Shown in pieces: positions 35,765 to 44,894 of a stretch of 64,000 bases of DNA. The position numbers and the translations under genes are program-made. The number at the start of each line of letters is the position of its first letter. Position 1 is the stretch's first letter. The stretch comes from Gammaproteobacteria bacterium UBA5078 (GTDB taxonomy: Bacteria; Pseudomonadota; Gammaproteobacteria; Pseudomonadales; Pseudohongiellaceae). The DNA is taken from positions 62,153 to 126,152 of the forward strand of contig DIAM01000016.1 in the NCBI GenBank assembly GCA_002416505.1. Direction: 5' to 3'. Under the pieces are notes generated by a model. The model was not told the origin of the DNA and did not search any database. It was given only the letters and a program-made list of their open reading frames with translations.

Positions 35765-35798
35765 TTGTCATACCGCTGTAATATAATATTGCTCTAAT
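35765..35798 (+). promoter_or_regulatory. Pho-box promoter of phoB (autoregulation)
   Basis: TTGTCAT-ACCG-CTGTAAT (35765-35782), a 10-nt spacer and TCTAAT (35793-35798) as -10. Predicted start near 35805, about 40 nt before the ATG. An imperfect inverted repeat around 35740-35776 overlaps the box. Confidence 0.75.
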
Positions 35799-35846
35799 AG
35801 TCTTGTTTATATTTCAAGAACTTACATTAAAACGGTAGTGAATATT

Positions 35847-36557
35847 ATGAGCGACCCCACCATTCTGATTGTTGACGACGAACCTGCCATTCGCGACATG
35901 ATTGGCATTACCCTCGATCTCGCGGGCTTCAATAGCATGAGCGCGGAAACCGCCCATCAGGCTCACGTCGCGATCGTCGATAGTCGACCCGATCTCGTGT
36001 TATTAGATTGGATGCTACCAGGCGGCAGTGGTATCGAGTTGGCCCGTCGCCTCAAGCGTGACGAGCTTACCTCCACACTCCCCATTATTATGCTGACCGC
36101 GAAGACCAGCGAAGATAACAAGGTGCAAGGACTCGACGTCGGCGTCGACGATTATGTCACCAAGCCATTCTCTCCTCGTGAGCTGGTGGCCCGCATCAAG
36201 GCAGTGCTGCGACGCAGCTCCGGCAACCAGCTAGACAAAGTCATCCGCGTCTTCGATCTACAGCTAGACCCCTCGAGTCACCGTGTCACTATCGAAGAAA
36301 ACCCCGTCGATATGGGCCCAACCGAGTTCAAGCTACTGAAATTCTTCATGTCTCACCAAGAGAAGGTATTCAGCCGCGACCATATCCAAGATCAGGTCTG
36401 GGGGGGCAACGTCTACCTCGAAGAGCGCACCATCGACGTCCATATTCGCCGTCTGCGCAAGGCCTTGAGTTCGATCGAGAAGACCAGCATTAACTACGCT
36501 CGGCTCATCCAGACGGTTCGTGGCGCCGGGTATCGCTTCTCCGTCAAGCCTGCCTGA
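35847..36557 (+). CDS. phoB: phosphate response regulator PhoB
   Basis: 236 residues from ATG 35847; a GTG at 35838 (VNIMSDP) is possible. Receiver domain with phospho-acceptor Asp54 (VLLDWMLPGG), acidic pair VDDEP (10-12) and Lys106 (VTKPFSPREL). C-terminal OmpR-type winged helix (EFKLLKFFMSHQEKVFSRD; VWGGNVYLEERTIDVHIRRLRKAL; RLIQTVRGAGYRF). When phosphorylated by PhoR it binds Pho boxes and recruits RNA polymerase. A Pho box in its own promoter indicates positive autoregulation. phoR follows after 66 bp. Confidence 0.97.
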   Translation: MSDPTILIVDDEPAIRDMIGITLDLAGFNSMSAETAHQAHVAIVDSRPDLVLLDWMLPGGSGIELARRLKRDELTSTLPIIMLTAKTSEDNKVQGLDVGVDDYVTKPFSPRELVARIKAVLRRSSGNQLDKVIRVFDLQLDPSSHRVTIEENPVDMGPTEFKLLKFFMSHQEKVFSRDHIQDQVWGGNVYLEERTIDVHIRRLRKALSSIEKTSINYARLIQTVRGAGYRFSVKPA

Positions 36558-36623
36558 CGTTTCTTTCCCTAGGCGCTTTCGCTATAGTGACGCGGTCTGA
36601 TAAAACCTGAAGGAATACCTGTT

Positions 36624-37931
36624 TTGCTTCGCGAATGGCGCTCCGAACTCAATCGCCTACTGATCTTGATCGCCATTGCCGCAACGCTTGGCCTTATCAT
36701 AGGCAAGACCACACTGGTCATTCTAGTGGCGGTACTGGGCTATCTGGCACAGATGATGTTTCAGCTCTACCGCCTGAACCAGTGGCTAGAGAAACTCCCC
36801 GAAACCGAGCAGCGAGACCCGCCAGAGGCAACAGGCGTCTGGGGTTGGATCTTCGATGGCATCTATCGCCTGCAGCGCCGCGAACGCGAGGCCGTGCATC
36901 ACCTCAAGAGCATACTAGACAAGGCCCAGGAGTCCTCCGCTGCGCTAGAGATGGCGGTGGTGATGATCAACCACCGCGGCAATCTGGAGTGGTGGAATAA
37001 GGCGGCGGAGTCACTTCTAGGCTTTCGAACCGGACAGGACCAGCAGCAAGGGGTAACCAATCTCCTGCGCGAACCGCGCTTCTTTGAGTACTTCGAGGGT
37101 CGTAACTATTCCGAGCCGCTGCGCATACAGTCCCCTATCAAGAAGGACTTAATCCTCGAGTTTCAGATTACGTTATTCGGCGAGGGCGAGCGCCTGATGC
37201 TGGTGCGCGATGTCTCACAGATGCATCGACTCGAGTCTATGCGCAAGGACTTCGTGGGCAATGTATCCCACGAGTTGCGCACCCCGATCACGGTCATCAA
37301 TGGTTATCTAGAGACGCTACTCGACCATAGAGACGGTGTTGCACCGCGCTGGATTAAGCCACTGGAACAGATGCATCAACAATCCCAGCGCATGGAGAAT
37401 ATCGTGCGGGACCTGTTGACGCTCTCGCGCCTAGAGACCAAGGCCCTATCCAAGGAACAGGATCGCATCGACGTGAACTCGCTACTGCGCGAGGTTAAGA
37501 GCGAGGCAGAGCAAGTTTTCGAGAATAAATCTCATAGCTTTGAGCTCGAATCCGAGCCCGACTTGTTTCTCAAGGGCAGTATTAGCGAACTGTATAGCGC
37601 AATCTCAAACCTCCTGTTCAATGCCGCAAAGTACACCCCTGAAAACGGCAAGATCAAACTCGTTGCCAAACTCAGCGACAGAGGCTTAGATGTGGAGGTG
37701 ATTGATAATGGCGCGGGCATCGCGGAGCAGCATATCCCTCGACTGACCGAGCGCTTCTATCGCGTCGACGAGAGCCGCTCCACCGATACGGGGGGCACCG
37801 GCCTAGGACTCGCAATCGTGAAGCATGTGCTCGCGCGCCACGGGGCGCATCTGGAGATCTACAGTGAGTTGGGCAAGGGCAGCCGGTTCGTCTGCCATTT
37901 CCCCAAGGAGCGATTACTTAAGAGTCTGTGA
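36624..37931 (+). CDS. phoR: phosphate sensor histidine kinase PhoR
   Basis: 435 residues, starting at TTG 36624 with AAGGAA about 8 nt upstream. N-terminal membrane hairpin (~11-45) without a periplasmic sensor domain, as is usual for PhoR. A PAS domain (AVVMINHRGNLEWWNKAAESLLGF), HisKA with His216 (VGNVSHELRTPI), and HATPase with N (LLFNAAKYTPENG), G1 (DNGAGI) and G2 (GTGLGLAIVKHV) boxes follow. It phosphorylates PhoB at low phosphate and is held in check by PstSCAB-PhoU when phosphate is plentiful. Co-transcribed with phoB. Confidence 0.97.
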   Translation: MLREWRSELNRLLILIAIAATLGLIIGKTTLVILVAVLGYLAQMMFQLYRLNQWLEKLPETEQRDPPEATGVWGWIFDGIYRLQRREREAVHHLKSILDKAQESSAALEMAVVMINHRGNLEWWNKAAESLLGFRTGQDQQQGVTNLLREPRFFEYFEGRNYSEPLRIQSPIKKDLILEFQITLFGEGERLMLVRDVSQMHRLESMRKDFVGNVSHELRTPITVINGYLETLLDHRDGVAPRWIKPLEQMHQQSQRMENIVRDLLTLSRLETKALSKEQDRIDVNSLLREVKSEAEQVFENKSHSFELESEPDLFLKGSISELYSAISNLLFNAAKYTPENGKIKLVAKLSDRGLDVEVIDNGAGIAEQHIPRLTERFYRVDESRSTDTGGTGLGLAIVKHVLARHGAHLEIYSELGKGSRFVCHFPKERLLKSL

Positions 37932-38011
37932 TTGCTGCGTCTCTCACTGAGACCCAAACACTAGACTCAACCCAACCAGGTTAAGCCCAGTGTCGTGCAG
38001 CGGGGCAGTTC

Positions 38012-38947
38012 CTAGAAGTTGTGTTCAAAGCCTAGGCCGAACTGGTCATTGTCGACTGCACGATTATCCGCACTTGTTCTTGTGACGAACGCAAACACGC
38101 GTGACTCCGAATCGATGTTGTAATCCACCCCCACAGTGCTCTGAGCGCCGCCCTGCCGCCTCTGATCAGCCACACCCGTCTGCGCCTTCAAGACCAGCTT
38201 ATCGATCTCATATGAGGCACTGACGAAGACGCCGCTCTCGTCTCCAGTGGCGGTCTTGGCGGATTCATACATAAGGCCCAGTTGTAGATTACCCTCGCGA
38301 TAGCGGCTCATCAGGCGGTAGGAGTCGACATTGACGACATCGTTGTCCATCGCCACACCAAACAAGAACGCGCCTTGTGCATAGGTCAGTGAAGCCGAAG
38401 TGCTCTTTGTCAGTCGGTCCCCGATGTTGTCCTGACCGTCGATGATCGCGGAATAGGACGCGGTGAAACCCGACTTCGTTGGGCTCGTGTAGTGAATCAG
38501 GTCATTCGGACGTATCTCACTGCGAAAGAGGGTCTTGATATCGCCATTCAGGTCATTGAACAGGTCGATACCATTCTGGAGTAATTTGGAGGGGGTGTCG
38601 TTACGGCCCACAATCACCGAACCGAATCCGCCTTCGAGGCCGATATAGGTATTGCGCTGAGTGAGAGTGAAATTCGAGAAGTTGTCGTCGCCCGGGTTTA
38701 CCTGGTACTCCGCCTGATAGATCAGCTTTAGGCCATCGCTGAACGCATAGTCGCCCTCTAGGCCAATTCTGGAAGCATTGCTCTCTAACTCGCCAGAGGA
38801 CTCGCCACGATCGGGCTGATTCAAGACAGTGGTCACATTGACCTTGCCGTAGAACGATGGGATAAGCGATTCTTCTTGAGCGAAGGCGGACAGGCTAGTA
38901 CTCAAAGAGGTGAGCACGATCAGTGGGAATGCGTTTGCAACTTTCAT
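38012..38947 (-). CDS. general porin, probably Pho-regulated
   Basis: 311 residues, signal peptide cleaved after ~residue 23 (SLSAFAQ). A 16-strand-type Gram-negative porin: YGKVNVTTVLNQPDRG, RIGLEGDYAFSDGLKLIYQAEYQV, QRNTYIGLEGGFGSVIVGRNDTP (constriction-loop approach), and a C-terminal FGLGFEHNF ending in Phe. The layout is that of trimeric porins of the OmpC/Omp32 kind rather than of OprP. A run of PhoB half-sites lies upstream, so it is probably induced at low phosphate, like PhoE or OprP. It lies between phoR (convergent, 80 bp) and phoU (same strand, 140 bp upstream). Confidence 0.92.
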   Translation of the reverse strand: MKVANAFPLIVLTSLSTSLSAFAQEESLIPSFYGKVNVTTVLNQPDRGESSGELESNASRIGLEGDYAFSDGLKLIYQAEYQVNPGDDNFSNFTLTQRNTYIGLEGGFGSVIVGRNDTPSKLLQNGIDLFNDLNGDIKTLFRSEIRPNDLIHYTSPTKSGFTASYSAIIDGQDNIGDRLTKSTSASLTYAQGAFLFGVAMDNDVVNVDSYRLMSRYREGNLQLGLMYESAKTATGDESGVFVSASYEIDKLVLKAQTGVADQRRQGGAQSTVGVDYNIDSESRVFAFVTRTSADNRAVDNDQFGLGFEHNF

Positions 38948-39016
38948 CCATTTTCTCCAGTGTTTCGGGCATTGCAGCCAGATCTAGTGTGCTGGAGACT
39001 ATATTACTCTCATATT

Positions 39017-39061
39017 ACATTATCATGACAATATGACATTTAAGTGAACTTAATGTGACAG
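39017..39061 (-). promoter_or_regulatory. Pho-box array and promoter of the porin gene
   Basis: On the minus strand: CTGTCAC (39055-39061), AGTTCAC (39044-39050) and ATGTCAT (39033-39039) at 11-bp steps, then a 10-nt spacer and TAATGT (39017-39022) as -10. A fourth, poor half-site TCATGAT (39022-39028) continues the phase. Confidence 0.7.
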
Positions 39062-39087
39062 CGGCCAGAGCCTCGCCGCTGTCGCAA

Positions 39088-39810
39088 CTAGTCGCCCTTA
39101 ATCTGTTCTTCTAGCCCCGACAGACCAATGTGCCTAACATCCGTTCCCTTGACCAGATACACCACGTGTTCCGCAATATTCTTGGCATGATCGCCGACTC
39201 GCTCGAGCGCCCGTAGCGCCCAGATCACATTGAGTACTCGTGTGATGCTGCGAGGGTCTTCGATCATATAGGTGATCATCTCGCGCATCGCCGAGCTGTA
39301 TTCCACATCTACGCTGGCGTCCTCACGTGCAACCATGAGCGCGGAATCGACGTCGTAGCGTGCAAACGCATCGAGCGCCATATACACCATCTTGCGCACG
39401 CGCTCCCCTATGTGCCGAATCTCGATATATCCCTTCGAAGACTCGCCCTGCTCCGTCAACTCGATCGCCAGACGCGCAATCTTGGCAGACTCGTCGCCGA
39501 TGCGTTCCAGATCGTTGACGGTCTTGATGATCGAGAGCACCAGACGCAAGTCGCTCGCGGCTGGCTGTCGGCGCACCAGAATGCGGTTGCATTCCTCGTC
39601 GATCTTCATCTCCATCGCGTTGATGGCCGCGTCGTCTTCGCGTACTAGTTGTCCGAGCCCGCTATCGGCCGTGATGATGGCGTCCAGAGCATCGCTAAGC
39701 TGCTTCTCGACCATGCCTCCCATCTCGAGCATATTCGCCTTTATCTCTTCCAGGTCGGCATTGAATTGCTGAGAGATATGGTGGCTATGTATTGTCGCAT
39801 CTTTTTTCAT
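39088..39810 (-). CDS. phoU: phosphate signalling regulator PhoU
   Basis: 240 residues, typical PhoU length, made of two three-helix bundles. Each bundle carries the metal-binding E/DxxxD pattern, seen in MEMKIDEECNRILVRRQPAASDLRLVLSIIKTVNDLERIGDESAKIARLA and in ALRALERVGDHAKNIAEHVVYLVKG. It transmits the state of the Pst transporter to PhoR and limits phosphate uptake. Last gene of pstSCAB-phoU; it starts at ATG 39810 with AAGGAA upstream, 61 bp after pstB. Confidence 0.97.
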   Translation of the reverse strand: MKKDATIHSHHISQQFNADLEEIKANMLEMGGMVEKQLSDALDAIITADSGLGQLVREDDAAINAMEMKIDEECNRILVRRQPAASDLRLVLSIIKTVNDLERIGDESAKIARLAIELTEQGESSKGYIEIRHIGERVRKMVYMALDAFARYDVDSALMVAREDASVDVEYSSAMREMITYMIEDPRSITRVLNVIWALRALERVGDHAKNIAEHVVYLVKGTDVRHIGLSGLEEQIKGD

Positions 39811-39871
39811 CGCGCTATTCCTTGTCCTGCTCTTCTCGCCAAATGGAAATATACTCTACCGCAGATCCAAC

Positions 39872-40732
39872 TTAACCGTAACGACCGGTAATATAGTCTT
39901 CGGTTTGCTTCTCCGCAGGATTCGTGAAGATATTATCCGCAGTGTCGAACTCGATCATCTTGCCCATGTACATGAACGCAGTGAAATCCGAGACCCGTGC
40001 CGCCTGTTGCATATTATGCGTCACAATAATGATCGTATAACGATCTTTCAAATCATTGATAAGCTCTTCAATCTTCAGTGTCGAGATTGGATCCAGCGCA
40101 GACGCCGGCTCGTCCAATAGGAGGACTTCGGGCTCTACGGCGACCGTGCGCGCAATCACTAGGCGCTGCTGTTGACCCCCAGAGAGGCCCAGTGCACTAT
40201 CGTGTAGTCGATCTTTTACTTCGTCCCATAATGCGGCCGATTGCAAAGATTTCTCGACGCTCTCGTCCAGAATGCGCTTCTTATTGATGCCTTGAATACG
40301 CAAACCATAGGCGACGTTCTCGTAGATGGACTTAGGAAACGGATTCGGTTTCTGAAACACCATGCCGACACGACGACGCAAGTCTGCCACATCGACAGAG
40401 CGATGGTAGATATCGGCTCCATCCAATGTAATGCTGCCCTTGATCACACAGCCATCGACGAGATCGTTCATGCGATTGAAGCAGCGTAGAAGACTCGACT
40501 TGCCACAGCCACTAGGCCCGATGAATGCAGTAACTCGCTGGCGAGGCAGCGTCATATTGACATCTTTCAGGGCATGGGCCGCGCCGTAATACAGGTTCAG
40601 GTCGCTCACACTAATACTACTCGGCAGATCTTCCGCCGAGGGACTCTGAACATGGGAGCCCAATTTACCCATATCGATCTTCTTGAACTTCGATCGATTC
40701 ACCGGTGCATATTCGGAATTTGATTCTGTCAT
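39872..40732 (-). CDS. pstB: phosphate ABC transporter ATPase PstB
   Basis: 286 residues. A 38-residue polar N-terminal tail precedes the ATPase (ISVSDLNLYYGAAHALKDVNM). Walker A GPSGCGKSSLLR (72-83), signature LSGGQQQRLVIARTVAVEP, Walker B VLLLDEPASALDP, and the PstB-typical ending EDYITGRYG. It powers high-affinity phosphate import with PstA and PstC. It lies 50 bp after pstA in the operon. The tail is longer than in E. coli PstB (257 residues); the first good ribosome-site start gives this length. Confidence 0.97.
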   Translation of the reverse strand: MTESNSEYAPVNRSKFKKIDMGKLGSHVQSPSAEDLPSSISVSDLNLYYGAAHALKDVNMTLPRQRVTAFIGPSGCGKSSLLRCFNRMNDLVDGCVIKGSITLDGADIYHRSVDVADLRRRVGMVFQKPNPFPKSIYENVAYGLRIQGINKKRILDESVEKSLQSAALWDEVKDRLHDSALGLSGGQQQRLVIARTVAVEPEVLLLDEPASALDPISTLKIEELINDLKDRYTIIIVTHNMQQAARVSDFTAFMYMGKMIEFDTADNIFTNPAEKQTEDYITGRYG

Positions 40733-40782
40733 GGTGACAATATCCTAATGTATTCAGATTGATGAGCGTGCGCTACACGCTC

Positions 40783-42477
40783 TTACATATCGAGTTGTTT
40801 GTATTTTTCACGCAGCCTATTGCGAATCGACACCGCCAGCTGATTGAGCAAGGCAATGACCACCACTAACAGCAATGCTGTGGCGAACACAAGCGGACGC
40901 GCAGCCTCCACGTTAGGGCTTTGAAAGCCAACATCATAGATGTGGAACCCTAGGTGCATGAATTTCTGATCAAGATGGAAGTAAGGGTAGTTGCCATTGA
41001 CTGGCAATGCCGGCGCCAGTTTCACCACCCCAACGAGCATCAGAGGCGCGACTTCACCGGCGGCACGCGCCACCGCTAGAATTAATCCGGTCATCATCGC
41101 CGGGCTGGCCATTGGTAGCACCACACGCCATAGCGTCTCGAACTTCGTCGCACCCAGCGCCAAGCTGCCTTCGCGCAAGCTGCGCGGAATTCGCGCCAAA
41201 CCCTCTTCGGTCGACACGATCACGACAGGCACTGTTAGCAGCGCTAGGGTCAACGATGCCCAGAGCATGCCGGGGGTACCGAAGGTAGGCGCGGGCAATG
41301 CCTCGGGATAGAAAGCCTGGTCTACTTCCGAGCCAAGGAAATAGATGAAGAAGCCTAGGCCGAACACCCCGTATACGATCGACGGCACACCGGCCAGATT
41401 GTTCACGGCGATGCGAATCGTACGAGTGATGAAACCCTGACGCGCATACTCGCGCAAGTAGACTGCGGCAACCACACCGAACGGACTCACGAAGACAGAC
41501 ATCAGCAAGACCATCGTAACGGTGCCGAATATCGCAGGGAAAATGCCGCCCTCGGTGTTCGCCTCGCGGGGATCGTCGGAGAGAAATTCCCATAACTTCT
41601 GGCCATAGACCACTAGCTTGTTGCCGATGTGCATACCATTGGGTTGGAAGGCGCGAACGATCTCGGAGATACTAATCTCCGTCACTTCAGCATTCATCGC
41701 GCTCATCACTACAGTGTCGCGATCGATCTGCTCATAGAGCTGCGCGAGGCGCGCCTGTAACACTTCGTAGTTGGCCTCCCAGCTAGCCTCTTCTGCATCT
41801 ATCGCACCGGTGCGCTCGGGGGTGTCGGTGCCGCGCAACTCTAAACCGCGACGCTCTAGACGCAGACGCTCCAAGGCATAGTTAACCTCGCCTATCTCGT
41901 CCTTCTCGAGGTCTTCGATCTGCTCGTGAATACTAAGCGCACGCTCTATACGTTGCTCCAACGCTTCCCAAGCGCGGGTATCGTTGGGGTTCAACGGATC
42001 GCTCTGCGCCACCGTGCTGCCCGCTTCCCTCACTTCCTGCACATAGCCGTAGAAGTTGCCCCACTCGCGGCGCTCGAACGTCGTAAGATTGGCGGGGAAG
42101 GAAATATCGCTCAGATAATCGGTGAGCAGCCAGGTAAAGTCGCTGCCGTTGAGATCACGGTTGCCGATCTTAATGAGCTCTCGCTCGTACAGTGGCGTGC
42201 TAGCGGAAACGGGGATTCCAGATGAGATGATGCGCTCGGCAGAAACATGCTCACGATCGACACGCTCGCCCACAATCTCACGACGCAGCGGTTCGCCCTC
42301 GTTTACGGGCTGGGCGTAGTTCGCGAACATGATGTCTTTCGGCCAGAAATGACTCAGGCCATTGAAGGCAAGCAAGAGCAATAGACCAACCGTCATGATG
42401 ACGCTAATAGCGACGGCACCGGCATTGATCCATATCCATGGCGTGCCACTGTCAAAAAACTTCTTAAACGTACTCAT
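40783..42477 (-). CDS. pstA: phosphate ABC transporter permease PstA, long form
   Basis: 564 residues, nearly twice E. coli PstA (296). TM1 (~15-42) is followed by a ~270-residue periplasmic insert (~45-315) with a charged helical stretch likely to form a coiled coil (WEALEQRIERALSIHEQIEDLEKDEIGEVNYALERLRLERRGLE, ~residues 170-215). The standard core begins at FPAIFGTVTMVLLMSVFVSPFGVVAAVYLREYA and holds the EAA loop (GSLALGATKFETLWRVVLPMASPAMMTGLIL). Its start overlaps the pstC stop by 4 bp. Long forms are also known in pseudomonads; the insert's role is not known. Confidence 0.95.
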   Translation of the reverse strand: MSTFKKFFDSGTPWIWINAGAVAISVIMTVGLLLLLAFNGLSHFWPKDIMFANYAQPVNEGEPLRREIVGERVDREHVSAERIISSGIPVSASTPLYERELIKIGNRDLNGSDFTWLLTDYLSDISFPANLTTFERREWGNFYGYVQEVREAGSTVAQSDPLNPNDTRAWEALEQRIERALSIHEQIEDLEKDEIGEVNYALERLRLERRGLELRGTDTPERTGAIDAEEASWEANYEVLQARLAQLYEQIDRDTVVMSAMNAEVTEISISEIVRAFQPNGMHIGNKLVVYGQKLWEFLSDDPREANTEGGIFPAIFGTVTMVLLMSVFVSPFGVVAAVYLREYARQGFITRTIRIAVNNLAGVPSIVYGVFGLGFFIYFLGSEVDQAFYPEALPAPTFGTPGMLWASLTLALLTVPVVIVSTEEGLARIPRSLREGSLALGATKFETLWRVVLPMASPAMMTGLILAVARAAGEVAPLMLVGVVKLAPALPVNGNYPYFHLDQKFMHLGFHIYDVGFQSPNVEAARPLVFATALLLVVVIALLNQLAVSIRNRLREKYKQLDM

Positions 42478-44795
42478 ATAGTGCTGTACTTGCGTCGTAG
42501 ACGCTGTCGAATAATTTCCGCGAGAGTGTTCACCACGAAGGTGAACATGAACAGAACCAAGGCGGCGAGGAACAAGATACGATAGTGGGTACTGTCGACC
42601 TCGGACTCGGGCACTTCAACCGCGATGTTTGCAGCGAGGGTGCGCATGCCTTCGAAGATATTGATATCCATGATGGGCGTATTACCTGTGGCCATCAATA
42701 CGATCATGGTTTCACCGACTGCGCGGCCCATCCCGATCATCAAGGCAGAGAAAATACCAGGGCTGGCAGTAGGAAGCACGACGCGACGCAGGGTCTGCCA
42801 CGGCGTTGCGCCCAATGCCAATGAGCCATATGTCAACTGCTTAGGCACTGTAAACACAGCGTCTTCGGCGATCGAGAATATCGTGGGGATCACCGCGAAA
42901 CCCATCGCGAAACCAACCACCATCGCGTTGCGTTGATCGTAGGTAATGCCAAGGTCATTGGTGATGTAGCTGCGCATGTCGCCGCCGAAGAATACCATCT
43001 CGATGGGCCCCGCGATCACAAACGAGACATAGCCCATTATGACGATCACGGGAATCAATAACGCCGCTTCCCACCCATCGGGAACATAGTACCGGATTGA
43101 TTCTGGCAAGCGCGTCCAGATAAACGCTGCCAGCAGAATACTTAGGGGGGTCACGACTAATAAACTAAACACCCCTAACAAATTGTTCTCGAGAAACGGC
43201 GCGAGCCACAGTCCTGCGAGAAAGCCTAGCACTACCGTGGGCAGCGCTTCCATAAGTTCAATCAAGGGTTTCACATTGCGGCGCATCTTGCCGGCCATGA
43301 AATAACCTGTGAAAATCGCGCCACACACTGCAAGCGGTGCGGCGAGTAACATGGCGTAAAAGGCTGCCTTTAAGGTGCCAAAGGCAAGTGGTGCGAGACT
43401 GTATTTGGGTTCGAAGTCATTATTAGCGGCAGAGGACTGCCAAATGTATTCGGGTTCTTGATAGTTCTCGTACCACACCTCTTTCCACAGCGCCTCCCAA
43501 GAGACTTCCGGGTGGCGGTTAAGCACACTCCAGAACGAGAACTCGCCGTCGCCATGTTCGAAGAGCACTCCGTCCCCGCGCGCCGACATCGCCAAGGTCT
43601 TCGGAGCCGAGTCGAGTAATTTTCTATACACCACTTCTCGGTGCGCGGTGGTGTTGTAGATGCCGATATAACCCTGATCGTTAGCGGTGATGAAATTCTT
43701 ACGACGCTGCTCTGGACTCATCGCCACGACGCTACTACCCGCATCGAACTCGCGCACTTTCTCAATGCCGAACTCGCCATCGCGGCGCACTAGGAACCAT
43801 TGCGAGACAGTACCCGCAGAGTCGCCCACCAGCAAAGAGATACCCCCTAGAAGGAAGCTTACCTCGGTGATGCGACGATTCGAACCTACCAGAGCCACTT
43901 CGTTCTCGATGACGGCAACGCCACCGGAGAAGGCCGGACGCACATCCACCAGGCTTAGGCGACCAGAGGTGCCTATTGCGAACAGCCAGCGTCGGTCAAC
44001 GTCTAGATAGAGCTGATCTACCGGAGGGAGTACGCCGGTAAGCGTAGCCAACTCGGTTTGCCACGCGGATTCCGACGGCGCGTTGAACGCCGACAACAGG
44101 CTGGTCTCACGCCGCGCCCTCAGCAAACTCACCTGTCCCGAACCGCTGCTTGCCGCAAGCATCAACTCACTGGAGCTCGAGCGCACACTGAGCTTAGAGA
44201 CGGGCTCATCGCTGTACAACTCGAAGCTATCCTCGCCGAAGGGATAGCGAATGACCGGCGTAACCTGGCGCGCGTTATTCTCCCCAAAACTGATGTCGTA
44301 ATCGTATTGCGCAATCAGCACGTGACCATCTGATAGGCCGAGTGCGAAGATGCCGCTGACATCGGTGTCTAGCGCAAAGCTGGAGATGCTGCTGCCGAGG
44401 GGAATAGCGAGGGGAATGCGGCTAATGACATCACCATTGGCCGTATCGAAATACATCGCCTCACCATCGGCACCGAGGCGCATGGCAACCTCGAGACGCT
44501 CCTCTAGCGCGAGGTGTAACACCTCGTCACTGTGCGGGCTGTCAATGCGGAATTCGCTGACCTCTTGGACTAGCGCACTGCGAAACAGCGGCATGACCTC
44601 ATAGACTAGGTACAAAAAGATAAGCAGCACCGCCGCGATGACCCCAAGGCCACCAATGGCAATGCTCACACCGGCGATTTTATCTTTGAGATGACGAAAT
44701 TTACGCCTAGAAAGCGTTGCGGCAGAGGCGGCAAACACCGCCCCTGCCGCAGTGTCTGCTACAGGAGTATTACTAAGATTTGGCTGCTCATTCAT
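42474..44795 (-). CDS. pstC: phosphate ABC transporter permease PstC, long form with periplasmic propeller-like insert
   Basis: 773 residues against 319 in E. coli. TM1 is at ~46-68. The insert (~70-475) is soluble and repetitive, with WD/PQQ-like blades (VSGIFALGLSDGHVLIAQYDYD; RRWLFAIGTSGRLSLVDVRPAF; RITEVSFLLGGISLLVGDSAGTVSQWFLV; KNFITANDQGYIGIYNTT). The canonical permease core follows, with EAA loop GSLALGATPWQTLRRVVLPTASPGIFSALMIG and GRAVGETMIVLMATGN. No ribosome site precedes the ATG at 44795, and a Pho-type -10 lies 8 nt before it, so the local transcript may be leaderless. Stop overlaps pstA by 4 bp. Confidence 0.95.
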   Translation of the reverse strand: MNEQPNLSNTPVADTAAGAVFAASAATLSRRKFRHLKDKIAGVSIAIGGLGVIAAVLLIFLYLVYEVMPLFRSALVQEVSEFRIDSPHSDEVLHLALEERLEVAMRLGADGEAMYFDTANGDVISRIPLAIPLGSSISSFALDTDVSGIFALGLSDGHVLIAQYDYDISFGENNARQVTPVIRYPFGEDSFELYSDEPVSKLSVRSSSSELMLAASSGSGQVSLLRARRETSLLSAFNAPSESAWQTELATLTGVLPPVDQLYLDVDRRWLFAIGTSGRLSLVDVRPAFSGGVAVIENEVALVGSNRRITEVSFLLGGISLLVGDSAGTVSQWFLVRRDGEFGIEKVREFDAGSSVVAMSPEQRRKNFITANDQGYIGIYNTTAHREVVYRKLLDSAPKTLAMSARGDGVLFEHGDGEFSFWSVLNRHPEVSWEALWKEVWYENYQEPEYIWQSSAANNDFEPKYSLAPLAFGTLKAAFYAMLLAAPLAVCGAIFTGYFMAGKMRRNVKPLIELMEALPTVVLGFLAGLWLAPFLENNLLGVFSLLVVTPLSILLAAFIWTRLPESIRYYVPDGWEAALLIPVIVIMGYVSFVIAGPIEMVFFGGDMRSYITNDLGITYDQRNAMVVGFAMGFAVIPTIFSIAEDAVFTVPKQLTYGSLALGATPWQTLRRVVLPTASPGIFSALMIGMGRAVGETMIVLMATGNTPIMDINIFEGMRTLAANIAVEVPESEVDSTHYRILFLAALVLFMFTFVVNTLAEIIRQRLRRKYSTI

Positions 44796-44803
44796 GGCGT
44801 TGA

Positions 44804-44837
44804 AGTCTAATCCGCAAATATTACAGTTTCGTGACAG
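44804..44837 (-). promoter_or_regulatory. internal Pho-box promoter immediately before pstC
   Basis: On the minus strand CTGTCAC-GAAA-CTGTAAT (44820-44837), 10-nt spacer, TAGACT (44804-44809) as -10. The pstC ATG begins 8 nt after the -10, so initiation would fall at or within 2 nt of the start codon. Confidence 0.6.
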
Positions 44838-44861
44838 CCCGTAGGCGAACGATCGTAATTA

Positions 44862-44879
44862 CCGCCCCAAGCGGGGCGG
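44862..44879 (-). terminator. stable hairpin between pstS and pstC (attenuator / mRNA stabiliser)
   Basis: CCGCCCC (44862-44868) and GGGGCGG (44873-44879) form a perfect 7-bp G+C stem with a 4-nt loop, 15 bp beyond the pstS stop, with no U-tract. Such structures often protect an upstream binding-protein mRNA and lower readthrough. Confidence 0.55.
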
Positions 44880-44894
44880 CAGAACGAGCTTGGA

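Noticed and set aside
39392..39772. 126-residue plus-strand frame inside phoU
   Set aside because: Antisense to a well-conserved gene with all its motifs; Ser/Arg-rich shadow.
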